Source: Mycobacterium lehmannii
GTDB lineage: Bacteria; Actinomycetota; Actinomycetes; Mycobacteriales; Mycobacteriaceae
Direction: 5' to 3'
Length of the DNA stretch: 64,000 nucleotides
Assembly: GCF_002245535.1 (NCBI RefSeq)
Contig: NZ_NKCN01000007.1
Span: forward strand, 62,001 to 126,000
This document shows positions 1-6,975 of the stretch, piece after piece. The stretch's first letter is position 1, and each line of letters starts with the position of its first letter. The translations under genes were made by a program, and so were the position numbers. The notes beneath the pieces are model-generated. The model did no database searches. It saw only the letters and a program-made list of their open reading frames with translations, and was not told the origin of the DNA.

Positions 1-674
1 CCCGCGAGGAGGTGCCGTGGCTCGAGCCGCTGCCCGATCAGGCGGTTGACCCGGCCGACCCGTCGGTCATCGTGGGCTCTCGCGAATCCGTGCGGCTGGC
101 ATTCGTCGCGGCTCTTCAGCACCTCTCACCGCGGCAGCGCGCTGTTCTGGTGATGCGCGACGTGCTGCAGTGGAAGGCGTCCGAGGTCGCCGCGGCGGTC
201 GGCGCGTCGACGGCAGCGGTGAACAGCCTGCTACAGCGGGCGCGTGCGCAGCTGGACGCCGTCGGCCCGAGGGAGGACGACGAGCTGCGCGCGCCGGAGT
301 CGCCGGAGGCCCAAGACCTGCTGACGCGCTATATCGCAGCGTTCGAGAGCTACGACGTCGACAAGCTCGTCGAGTTGTTCACCGCGGATGCCGTGTGGGA
401 GATGCCGCCGTTCGACGGCTGGTACCAGGGCCCGGAGAACATCGTGGCTCTGTCGAAAACGCACTGCCCTGCCGAAGGGCCCGGGGATATGCGGTTCATC
501 CGGACCACGGCCAACGGTCAGCCGGCCGCGGCGTTGTACCTGCTCAACCGGGAGACCGGGGTTCACGAAGCCTTCCAGCTCCATGTGCTCGAAGTGACGG
601 CCGGCGGCATCGCGCATGTCGTGGCGTTCCACGCCACGACCTTCGCCCCCTTCGGGTTCGCCGACACCGCGTGA
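1..674 (+). CDS. sigG: ECF RNA polymerase sigma factor with C-terminal SnoaL-like domain, SigG type (5' end outside window)
   Basis: The reading frame is already open at the left edge (codons from base 3), so the start and the sigma-2 region are missing. Visible first is a sigma-4 helix-turn-helix region around LSPRQRAVLVMRDVLQWKASEVA and the recognition segment GASTAAVNSLLQRARAQL. A roughly 120-residue SnoaL/NTF2-like domain follows, containing LLTRYIAAFESYDVDKLVEL and ending HATTFAPFGFADTA. This layout is that of extracytoplasmic-function sigma factors of the SigG/SigJ type, where the NTF2-like tail modulates activity and no classical anti-sigma factor is needed. Lying beside an Rv0181c-like pirin and the mce1 block favours the Rv0182c (SigG) orthologue. 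SigJ cannot be excluded from the C-terminal part alone. Confidence 0.8.
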   Translation, partial: REEVPWLEPLPDQAVDPADPSVIVGSRESVRLAFVAALQHLSPRQRAVLVMRDVLQWKASEVAAAVGASTAAVNSLLQRARAQLDAVGPREDDELRAPESPEAQDLLTRYIAAFESYDVDKLVELFTADAVWEMPPFDGWYQGPENIVALSKTHCPAEGPGDMRFIRTTANGQPAAALYLLNRETGVHEAFQLHVLEVTAGGIAHVVAFHATTFAPFGFADTA

Positions 675-675
675 C

Positions 676-1596
676 CTAGGGCTTGCGGCCCAGCGCGTAC
701 TCGTCGATGCTCAGGCCCGCCTTTTCCGCTTCGGCACGCTCATAGGCGATGTCGTGCCGGTAGCCGAGCACGACGCTGGTGATCAACGCGATCGAGATTA
801 CCCCCTCGGCGATGAAGAACGCCGCGAAGTCGATGAGCGAGCCGATCGGCGGGCCGCCGGGCACGGCGTTGCGCAGAGGGATCAGCGCGAACAGGATCGC
901 CGCCATCATCGAGCAGGCCGGCAGGACAAGACCTCTGCGCCACCGCAGCGCGTAGTAGGACGCCGTGACGGCGGCCGCGGCCAACCCAAGCATGAGCAGC
1001 ATCACGAACACGGCGAACACCAGCGTCGGGGCGCTGCGGTGCAGGAAAAGATCCGCGTCGACGCTGTCGCCTTCGACGTCCGGGTCGGGGCCCAGCGCGA
1101 CCCGGAAGAACGAGTCGTTGTTGAACACGGTGAGCGTCGTGGGCAGCGCGGTGCCGTCGTCGGCCGCGATGTTGAGCCCCAGGAAGGCGCTGTAGCGATC
1201 GAAGGGGTAGTCGGTCGGGATCCCGACCATCCCGAACTTCTGCTCGATGACGGGCACGGTCTCTCCGCTCGGCAGGTTCACCGAGGGGTTGGTGAAGGAA
1301 TTGCTCAGCAGCTTGGTGTCCAGGTTCAGATGGCCGTCTTCATCGGCGTACTTCCCGTTGGCCTCGACGTCGGTGATCGTCGCCGCCACCGTCGTCGTCT
1401 CGGTGTCCACCCGGTTCACCCACACGGTGAGGTCGATCCGGTCGGGCTTGTCGAAGTCGCCGAGCTGCAGACCGTCCTCGGCCCAGTGCCTGCTGGACGC
1501 GTACAGCGCGAGGTTGCCCGCCATCAGCAGCACCAGCGCCACAGCGAAGACCGCAAATGCCCGCACAGCGCGCCATCGCGGCGAAGGTGTGCTCAT
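676..1596 (-). CDS. DUF4436 family membrane protein
   Basis: 306 residues. An N-terminal transmembrane helix (about residues 12-34) is followed by a roughly 160-residue extracytoplasmic region rich in aspartate and threonine. Three further hydrophobic helices make up the C-terminal third, with the motif ALIPLRNAVPGGPPIG between them. That motif recurs as AIIPIRNFMPGAPPPG in the protein at 37139-38035, so the two are paralogues. The ATG at 1596 is preferred because the upstream extension is arginine-rich and low complexity. Function is unknown; the topology suggests a cell-envelope protein. It converges on the sigma factor gene, with one base between the stop codons. Confidence 0.8.
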   Translation of the reverse strand: MSTPSPRWRAVRAFAVFAVALVLLMAGNLALYASSRHWAEDGLQLGDFDKPDRIDLTVWVNRVDTETTTVAATITDVEANGKYADEDGHLNLDTKLLSNSFTNPSVNLPSGETVPVIEQKFGMVGIPTDYPFDRYSAFLGLNIAADDGTALPTTLTVFNNDSFFRVALGPDPDVEGDSVDADLFLHRSAPTLVFAVFVMLLMLGLAAAAVTASYYALRWRRGLVLPACSMMAAILFALIPLRNAVPGGPPIGSLIDFAAFFIAEGVISIALITSVVLGYRHDIAYERAEAEKAGLSIDEYALGRKP

Positions 1597-1709
1597 CGCG
1601 GGCAGCGTATTACGAAGGTGCGCCCCAAAGCGGCTCGACGCGCAGCCAGCCGGCCGACAGCGGTGCCTGCGATGGGCCGAAGCCCTCATCTGCGCAGTTC
1701 ACAGCGGAG

Positions 1710-1740
1710 TTGACACCTGTTCTGCAACGTGTTCTATAGT
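1710..1740 (+). promoter_or_regulatory. Strong promoter with KstR-like operator, leaderless start
   Basis: A consensus -35 box TTGACA (1710-1715) and a -10 box TATAGT (1735-1740) are separated by 19 bases. The ATG at 1749 lies 8 bases after the -10 box and has no Shine-Dalgarno sequence, so the transcript is probably leaderless. Between the boxes and overlapping the -10 lies TGCAACGTGTTCTA (1723-1736). This fits TnnAACnnGTTnnA, the KstR cholesterol-regulon motif as I recall it, at every fixed base. Binding there would block polymerase. The match is seen; KstR control is inferred. Confidence 0.6.
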
Positions 1741-1748
1741 CAGCGGCC

Positions 1749-2873
1749 ATGAAGACCAAGGGCGCGCTGCTGTGGGAGCTCAACTCACCGTTTTCCATCG
1801 ACGAGATCGAGATCGGTGACCCCGTCGCCGACGAGGTACAGATCCGCCTGCACGCCGCCGGCATGTGCCATTCGGACTACCACCTGACCACCGGCGCCAC
1901 CCCGATCGGGCTGCCTGCGCTCGGCGGGCACGAGGGCGCCGGCGTCATCACCAAGGTCGGCAAGAACGTCACCGGCCTCGAGGAGGGTGACCACGTCATC
2001 CTCGCATTCATCCCGGCGTGCGGACAATGCGCGCCCTGCCTCAAGGGCCACCGCTCGCTGTGCGACCGCGGCGCGGTACTGCTCGGCGGCAAGGCGATCG
2101 CCGACGGCACCTCCCGGGTGCATGTGGGTAGCATCGAGGTCTCGCCGATGAACCTGCTCGGCACGTTCGCGCCCCACATGACGGTGCACAAGGACTCCGT
2201 CGTCAAGATCGACAAGGACATTCCGTTCGAGTCGGCCGCCCTGCTGGGCTGCGCGGTCCCGACGGGCTTCGGGTCGGCCACCAACGTGGCCGAGGTGAAC
2301 CCGGGTGAGACCGTCGTGATCGTCGGCGTCGGCGGCATCGGCATGAGCGCACTGCAGGGCGCCGTCATCGCCGGGGCCCGCCACGTCGTCGCGATCGACC
2401 CCAACGAGTGGAAGCGCGAACAGGCGATCAAGTTCGGCGCCACCCACGTCTACCCGTCGATGGCCGAGGCGATCGCACCGGTCATCGACCTCACCCATGG
2501 CGTGATGGCCGACAAGACGATCATCGCCGTCGGGGACATGAAGGGCGAGTACATCGAAGAGGCACTGACGCTGACCACCAAGACGGGCACCTGCGTCGTG
2601 ACGGGCATGGGCTCGATGATGGACGTCGACGTCAAGCTCAACCTGTTCCTGTTCACGATGTTGCAGAAGACGTTGAAGGGCAACATCTTCGGCGGCGGCA
2701 GCTCGCACATCGAGACCCCGAAGCTGGTCGGCCTGTACAAGTCGGGCTTGCTGAACATCGACGACATGGTCACCAGGACCTACCGCCTCGAGGACATCAA
2801 CTCCGGCTATGCGGACATGCTCGACGGTAAGAACATCCGCGGCGTCGTCACCTACGACGAGGCGGACTGGTAG
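1749..2873 (+). CDS. NDMA-dependent-type zinc alcohol dehydrogenase
   Basis: 374 residues, full length for a medium-chain dehydrogenase that interconverts alcohols and aldehydes. Likely catalytic zinc ligands are C40, H61 with E62, and C168. Structural zinc ligands are C91, C94, C97 and C105. The Rossmann glycine motif GVGGIG occupies 193-198. The long insert after the structural zinc loop (VLLGGKAIADGTSRVHVGS) and the end TYDEADW are typical of the actinobacterial NDMA-dependent (Rxyl_3153) group, in which the nicotinamide cofactor stays bound and an external acceptor reoxidises it. The natural alcohol is unknown. A KstR-like site in its promoter suggests sterol or lipid metabolism. Its 3' end overlaps the convergent marR gene by 26 bases. 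Confidence 0.85.
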   Translation: MKTKGALLWELNSPFSIDEIEIGDPVADEVQIRLHAAGMCHSDYHLTTGATPIGLPALGGHEGAGVITKVGKNVTGLEEGDHVILAFIPACGQCAPCLKGHRSLCDRGAVLLGGKAIADGTSRVHVGSIEVSPMNLLGTFAPHMTVHKDSVVKIDKDIPFESAALLGCAVPTGFGSATNVAEVNPGETVVIVGVGGIGMSALQGAVIAGARHVVAIDPNEWKREQAIKFGATHVYPSMAEAIAPVIDLTHGVMADKTIIAVGDMKGEYIEEALTLTTKTGTCVVTGMGSMMDVDVKLNLFLFTMLQKTLKGNIFGGGSSHIETPKLVGLYKSGLLNIDDMVTRTYRLEDINSGYADMLDGKNIRGVVTYDEADW

Positions 2874-3303
2874 CCAGCCGGTCCAGCACCGCGTTCAAAA
2901 CGTCCTCGAACGCCTGAAGCTGTTGTGGTGTCAACCCCTCGAACACCGTGCTGCGCACGAGTTCTGCGTGCCCCGGAGCAGCCCTCTGCAGCGCTCCGAG
3001 CCCACCGTCGGTGATCGATACGCTGGCGCCCCGCCGGTCGTCGTCGCTGCCGTGCCGCTCGAGCAGTGCGCGCCCGCGCATCCTCCGCAGCTGGTGTGAC
3101 AACCTGCTCTGCTCCCACCCGAGCGCCTCGGCCAGGTCGTTGATGCGCTGCGGACCGCGCTCGGTTAGCGCGACGAGGACCTCGTAGTCCGCCAGCGACA
3201 GCTCGCAGTCACGTTGCAGTTGCCGGTGCATGGCCGTCTGCAGACGGCTCGTGACCGTCAGGTACTTCCGCCAGACCTCTTGTTCGCGCCTCGTCAGCCA
3301 CAC
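2848..3303 (-). CDS. MarR family transcriptional regulator
   Basis: 151 residues with a central winged helix-turn-helix: LADYEVLVALTERGPQRIND, the recognition helix WEQSRLSHQLRRM, and the wing RHGSDDDRRGASVSIT carrying the MarR-typical D-x-R-R. The start is GTG at 3303. The 20-base inverted repeat at 3307-3326 begins four bases upstream of it, so the protein probably represses itself and the divergent pirin gene. MarR regulators usually release DNA on binding a phenolic ligand or on cysteine oxidation; the inducer here is unknown. Confidence 0.85.
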   Translation of the reverse strand: MWLTRREQEVWRKYLTVTSRLQTAMHRQLQRDCELSLADYEVLVALTERGPQRINDLAEALGWEQSRLSHQLRRMRGRALLERHGSDDDRRGASVSITDGGLGALQRAAPGHAELVRSTVFEGLTPQQLQAFEDVLNAVLDRLATSPPRRR

Positions 3304-3306
3304 GGA

Positions 3307-3326
3307 ATAGATGACACATCATCTAT
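3307..3326. promoter_or_regulatory. MarR operator palindrome
   Basis: ATAGATGACACATCATCTAT has two perfect 8-base arms around CACA. It sits in the divergent gap between marR and the pirin gene, immediately 5' of the marR start and abutting the -35 box of the pirin promoter. Arm length and placement fit a MarR dimer site. Confidence 0.65.
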
Positions 3327-3327
3327 G

Positions 3328-3356
3328 TTGTCGCGTCCAGTAGCCCCCTTTAGGCT
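3328..3356 (+). promoter_or_regulatory. Promoter of the pirin gene
   Basis: TTGTCG (3328-3333) and TAGGCT (3351-3356) are spaced by 17 bases. A ribosome-binding site GAGAGGT lies shortly before the ATG at 3380. The operator palindrome ends one base before the -35 box, so a bound regulator would hinder polymerase. Confidence 0.5.
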
Positions 3357-3379
3357 GGGCGCCGAGCGAGAGGTAAGCC

Positions 3380-4141
3380 ATGACCGCCCCCACCGTCGAC
3401 ATCCGCCGGGCAGACAACCGCGCGAAGACCGCGATCTCCTGGCTGGACTCCAAACACTCGTTCTCCTTCGGCAGCCACTACGAGCCGGACAACACCCATC
3501 ACGGCCTGCTGCTGGTCAACAACGACGACCGGGTAGCACCGGGTACCGGATTTGATACCCATCCGCACCGCGACATGGAGATCGTCACCTGGGTGTTGTG
3601 CGGATCGCTGGTGCACCAGGATTCCACCGGCCACTCCGGCGTGATCTATCCCGGTCTGGCACAACGGATGTCGGCCGGTCGCGGCATCCTGCACTCCGAG
3701 AAGAACGACTCATGGACCTTGACGGGCACCGAATCCCACAGTGAGCCTGTGCATTTCGTCCAGATGTGGGTGATCCCCGACGAGTCGGGAATCGAGCCCG
3801 GCTATCAGCAACTCGAGATCGATGACGAACTGCTGCGCGGCGGTCTGATCACGATCGCCAGCGGTATGCCTGAACACCGGGACCACACCGCAATCTTCAT
3901 CCACAACAAGTACGCCGCCCTACACGGAGCGCGGATGCGGGCCGGCGACAGCGTCGAGTTGCCGCACGCCCCGTATCTCCACCTGTTCGTGCCTTGCGGC
4001 GAGGTCACGCTCGAGGGCGCGGGCCCCTTGGGTGAGGGCGACGCCGTTCGTTTCACGGGTACGGGTGGCCAGCGCGTCACCGCCACGACGTCGGCCGAAA
4101 TTCTGGTCTGGGAGATGCATGCGAGTTTGGCTGCGGCATAA
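3380..4141 (+). CDS. Pirin family protein (Rv0181c-like)
   Basis: 253 residues, bicupin fold. The metal ligands expected for pirins are present: H61 and H63 in HPHRDMEIVT, and H105 with E107 in GRGILHSE. Bacterial pirins of this YhhW-like type bind iron or another divalent metal, and some show quercetin 2,3-dioxygenase activity; the physiological substrate is generally unknown. It lies divergent from marR and overlaps the following dehydrogenase gene by 23 bases, so the two are probably co-transcribed. Position near sigG and mce1 agrees with Rv0181c. Confidence 0.85.
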   Translation: MTAPTVDIRRADNRAKTAISWLDSKHSFSFGSHYEPDNTHHGLLLVNNDDRVAPGTGFDTHPHRDMEIVTWVLCGSLVHQDSTGHSGVIYPGLAQRMSAGRGILHSEKNDSWTLTGTESHSEPVHFVQMWVIPDESGIEPGYQQLEIDDELLRGGLITIASGMPEHRDHTAIFIHNKYAALHGARMRAGDSVELPHAPYLHLFVPCGEVTLEGAGPLGEGDAVRFTGTGGQRVTATTSAEILVWEMHASLAAA

Positions 4142-5423
4142 CGCGATCGCCTGCATGGCAGGTGTGCTGCTGGCGACGGGCTGTTCGTCGGATTCCGGGC
4201 GAGCGCCGGCGCCGGACCCGCCCCCGAGTGAACCCTCGGCCACCGCGGAAGCGACCTCGGAGCTGTCCGAGGTGACCGTCGCCGTCGACCCTTCCCTGGC
4301 GCAGGCGCCGTTCGATGAGCCGCGTCAGGCGCTCGTTCCCGCCGGTTGGTCGATGGCGGTGTGGGCGCGCGTCCCGAAGGCGAGGCTGGCCGCGTGGGCA
4401 CCTGACGGCGCGCTTCTGGTGTCGCAGCCCAGCACGGGCGAGGTGTTGCGGCTGCAGCCCACCGATGCGCAACCCCGCCAGTCGACCCTGCTCTCAGGAC
4501 TCGACCAACCGCACGGGCTCGCGTTCGCAGGTGACACGCTCTACGTCGCCGAAAGCGACCAGGTCGACGCCTACACCTACGCCGAAGGCGCGGCCACCGA
4601 TCGGCGCACCCTGGCGGGGGATCTACCGGACGCGGGAAGTCCGGACCTGCGCGGCGCGTATGCCCACGCCCTCAAATCAGTCGCGATCGGCCCCGACGGC
4701 AGCGTTTACTTCTCGATTGGCTCGACGGGCAACATCACTGCCGCCGATCGCGACGCCGATCCGCCGCGCGCCACGATCATGCGGGTCCCGCCGGGCGGTG
4801 GCCCCGCCGAGCCGTTCGCGACCGGGGTCCGCAATGGGACCGGCCTGGCGATCGCGCCGGACGGAGCGGTGTGGACCGCCGTCAACAACCGCGACAACAT
4901 CGCCGACCCGCAGACCGGCGAGGTCCGCCAGGATTACGTAAGCCTGCATCCGCCGGAATCGGTGGCGCGACTGACGCCAGGGCGCGAACTGGGCTGGCCC
5001 TTCTGCAATCCCGACGGTGGCCCGGCGCGGCTGCCGTTGATCCGCGACGTACAGACGAACGCCGACGGCAGCCGCCTCGACTGTGCGGCCCTGCCGCCGA
5101 TCGAACAGAGCCTCGGCGCGCATGCCGCCCCGCTCGGAATGAGCTTCACCGACGGCGTGCTACCGGCCCCGTACTCCAGCGGCACCCTCGTCGGCGTGCA
5201 CGGGTCGTGGAACCGGGAGCCGCCGTATGCCCCCGAGGTGGCGTTCTTCGGCTGGCGCAACGGCGAACTCGCCGACAAGCAGACGCTGGTCGGCGGGTTC
5301 CAGTCCGAAGACGGCTCGCGGTGGGGCCGACCGGTCGCCGCGGTGGTCGGGCCCGACGGCGCCGTCTACATCACCGACGACTACGCCGACGCGGTCTACC
5401 GGTTGGCCCCGCCGGGGCGTTAG
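4119..5423 (+). CDS. PQQ-dependent sugar/sorbosone dehydrogenase-like lipoprotein
   Basis: 434 residues from the ATG at 4119, which is followed by a basic start, a hydrophobic stretch and a lipobox-like LLATGC with the acylated cysteine at residue 22. The rest is a six-bladed beta-propeller of the soluble glucose dehydrogenase/sorbosone dehydrogenase family. Recognisable segments are SGLDQPHGLAFAGDTLYVAE, ATIMRVPPGGGPAEPFATGV, NGTGLAIAPDGAVW, FTDGVLPAPYSSGTLVGVHG and VVGPDGAVYITDD. Members oxidise sugars or aldehydes using PQQ at the outer face of the membrane. No PQQ biosynthesis gene is visible here, so cofactor use is unproven. A longer start at 4032 would replace the lipoprotein signal and is rejected. 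Confidence 0.75.
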   Translation: MRVWLRHNAIACMAGVLLATGCSSDSGRAPAPDPPPSEPSATAEATSELSEVTVAVDPSLAQAPFDEPRQALVPAGWSMAVWARVPKARLAAWAPDGALLVSQPSTGEVLRLQPTDAQPRQSTLLSGLDQPHGLAFAGDTLYVAESDQVDAYTYAEGAATDRRTLAGDLPDAGSPDLRGAYAHALKSVAIGPDGSVYFSIGSTGNITAADRDADPPRATIMRVPPGGGPAEPFATGVRNGTGLAIAPDGAVWTAVNNRDNIADPQTGEVRQDYVSLHPPESVARLTPGRELGWPFCNPDGGPARLPLIRDVQTNADGSRLDCAALPPIEQSLGAHAAPLGMSFTDGVLPAPYSSGTLVGVHGSWNREPPYAPEVAFFGWRNGELADKQTLVGGFQSEDGSRWGRPVAAVVGPDGAVYITDDYADAVYRLAPPGR

Positions 5424-5713
5424 CGGACCGCCGTGCCGCGCGTGGTCCCCGACCGCCGGCCGGTAATTCCGACGTAGATCGCGATCAGCACGATCGCCAC
5501 GATGATGCCGACAAGGAACGGGATGACCTCCCAGCCGCCGTTCGCGTTTGTGTAGCCGAGCGAGTAGGTCAGCCAGGACCCGAGGAATGAGCCGAGGGCA
5601 CCCAGAACGATCGTCATGATCACACCGATGTTCTGCTTGCCCGGCATGATGAGCCGCGCGAGCGCACCCACGATCAGACCGACGATGAGCGCGCTGAGGA
5701 TGGTTCCGATCAT
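5420..5713 (-). CDS. GlsB/YeaQ/YmgE family (transglycosylase-associated) membrane protein
   Basis: 97 residues with three hydrophobic segments and the family signature MIGTILSALIVGLIVGALAR followed by LIMPGKQNIGVIMTIVLGA. These small inner-membrane proteins are often stress-induced and their role is unclear. The ATG at 5713 has GGGAGCA just upstream. The stop overlaps the convergent dehydrogenase stop by four bases. Confidence 0.85.
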   Translation of the reverse strand: MIGTILSALIVGLIVGALARLIMPGKQNIGVIMTIVLGALGSFLGSWLTYSLGYTNANGGWEVIPFLVGIIVAIVLIAIYVGITGRRSGTTRGTAVR

Positions 5714-5828
5714 TTCTGCTCCCTGTTCGTTGTCTGCCGCAGGCCGATTACCCGTTAACCCCGGTTTCAACGCGCAGGCACGATGAGACCGGATCGTGAT
5801 GCCGCTGTGACGCAAGTTGACGGTGTTC

Positions 5829-5853
5829 ACGGTGAGATTGATGATGTCACCGT
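5829..5853. promoter_or_regulatory. Inverted repeat upstream of the NAGPA-domain gene
   Basis: ACGGTGA (5829-5835) and TCACCGT (5847-5853) form perfect 7-base arms with 18-base centre spacing. They lie in the divergent region between the GlsB-like gene and the gene starting at 5880. A TTGACG hexamer begins at 5817. The spacing is compatible with a dimeric regulator; no regulator is identified. Confidence 0.3.
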
Positions 5854-5879
5854 TCCATCGTCGTATTTGGGAGCCTCAC

Positions 5880-6965
5880 GTGTCGGCGCGAACAGCAAAC
5901 ATCAGACGCTTCGCGACAGCGGCCGCGGCGCTGTTGCTGTGCGCGGTGCTGTCTGCGGTCTTGTCCATGGCCCCCGCCGCCAATGCCGCCGGCGCACGCG
6001 AGAAACTCGCCACCGCGATCGCCAACACCCGAGGGTCCTATCTCGTTTACAACTTCGGCGGTGGCCATCCCGCCCCGATGCTCAACGCGGGCGGCGGCTG
6101 GTACGAGACCACCAGCGGCGGGCGCCTGATGATCATCAAGGCGGCCTCCACCCGGCTTGCGCCGCGTCTGCTGGTCGACTCGCACCGGGGTTATCAAGCG
6201 CGTTGCGAACGCGATCCCCGCGCCCGCACCGGGGAGGGGCTGTTGCAGGCGTCGGAGATCTTCACTCCGTTGCAGGCCTGGCAGGCGCTCGGACAGCCGA
6301 CGATCGCGATCAACGCCAACTTCTTCGACGTGCGCGGCCAACGAGGCGGCTCGTGGAAGTCCACCGGATGCAGTTCACCGCTGGGCGCCTACGTCGACAA
6401 CACCCGCGGCCAGGGTAAGGCGAACGTGGCGGTGACCGGCACCGTCGCCTATGCGGGTAAACAGGGGCTGTCCGGCGGCAACGAGCACTGGAAAGCGCTG
6501 TCCACCATGATCCTTCCGGTGGGCGGTGCGCCGTATGTGGTGCCGCCCGCCAGCCCTGACGACTACGACGCGGCTTCGCCGGTGGTACAGCGGCTGGTGG
6601 ACGACGGCGTGCGGTTCGTCGCGGTCGCCGGTATCGGCCTGCTCGCGCCGGGCGACACCGGTCAGCTCAACGACGGCGGACCGAGCGCGGCGCGCACCGC
6701 GCTCGCATACTCCAAGGACAAGGACGAGATGTACGTCTTCCAGGGCGGGAGCTACACCCCCGACCAGATCCAGGATCTGTTCCGCGGGTTGGGCAGTGAC
6801 ACGGCGATCCTGCTCGACGGTGGCGGTTCGTCGTCGATCGTGCTGCGTCGAGACACCGGCGGCATGTGGACCGGCGCGGGCGTGCCCCGCGGATCCTGTG
6901 ACACCCGGCAGGTGCTGTGCGATTCACGCGAACGCGGACTACCGAGCTGGCTCGCGTTCAACTAA
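5880..6965 (+). CDS. Secreted phosphodiester glycosidase (NAGPA) domain protein
   Basis: 361 residues. The GTG at 5880 is preferred because GGGAG precedes it and a signal peptide begins directly (basic N-terminus, ALLLCAVLSAVLS core, cleavage near ANAAGA). The mature part has the NAGPA (PF09992) hallmarks: INANFFDVRGQ, LNDGGPSAARTALAYS, and AILLDGGGSSSIVLR near the C-terminus. Family members include the mammalian N-acetylglucosamine-1-phosphodiester glycosidase and bacterial exopolysaccharide proteins. A role on cell-wall or capsular glycans outside the membrane is inferred. It converges on the PE-PPE-domain gene with a 10-base gap. Confidence 0.8.
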   Translation: MSARTANIRRFATAAAALLLCAVLSAVLSMAPAANAAGAREKLATAIANTRGSYLVYNFGGGHPAPMLNAGGGWYETTSGGRLMIIKAASTRLAPRLLVDSHRGYQARCERDPRARTGEGLLQASEIFTPLQAWQALGQPTIAINANFFDVRGQRGGSWKSTGCSSPLGAYVDNTRGQGKANVAVTGTVAYAGKQGLSGGNEHWKALSTMILPVGGAPYVVPPASPDDYDAASPVVQRLVDDGVRFVAVAGIGLLAPGDTGQLNDGGPSAARTALAYSKDKDEMYVFQGGSYTPDQIQDLFRGLGSDTAILLDGGGSSSIVLRRDTGGMWTGAGVPRGSCDTRQVLCDSRERGLPSWLAFN

Positions 6966-6975
6966 ACCGTCCACA

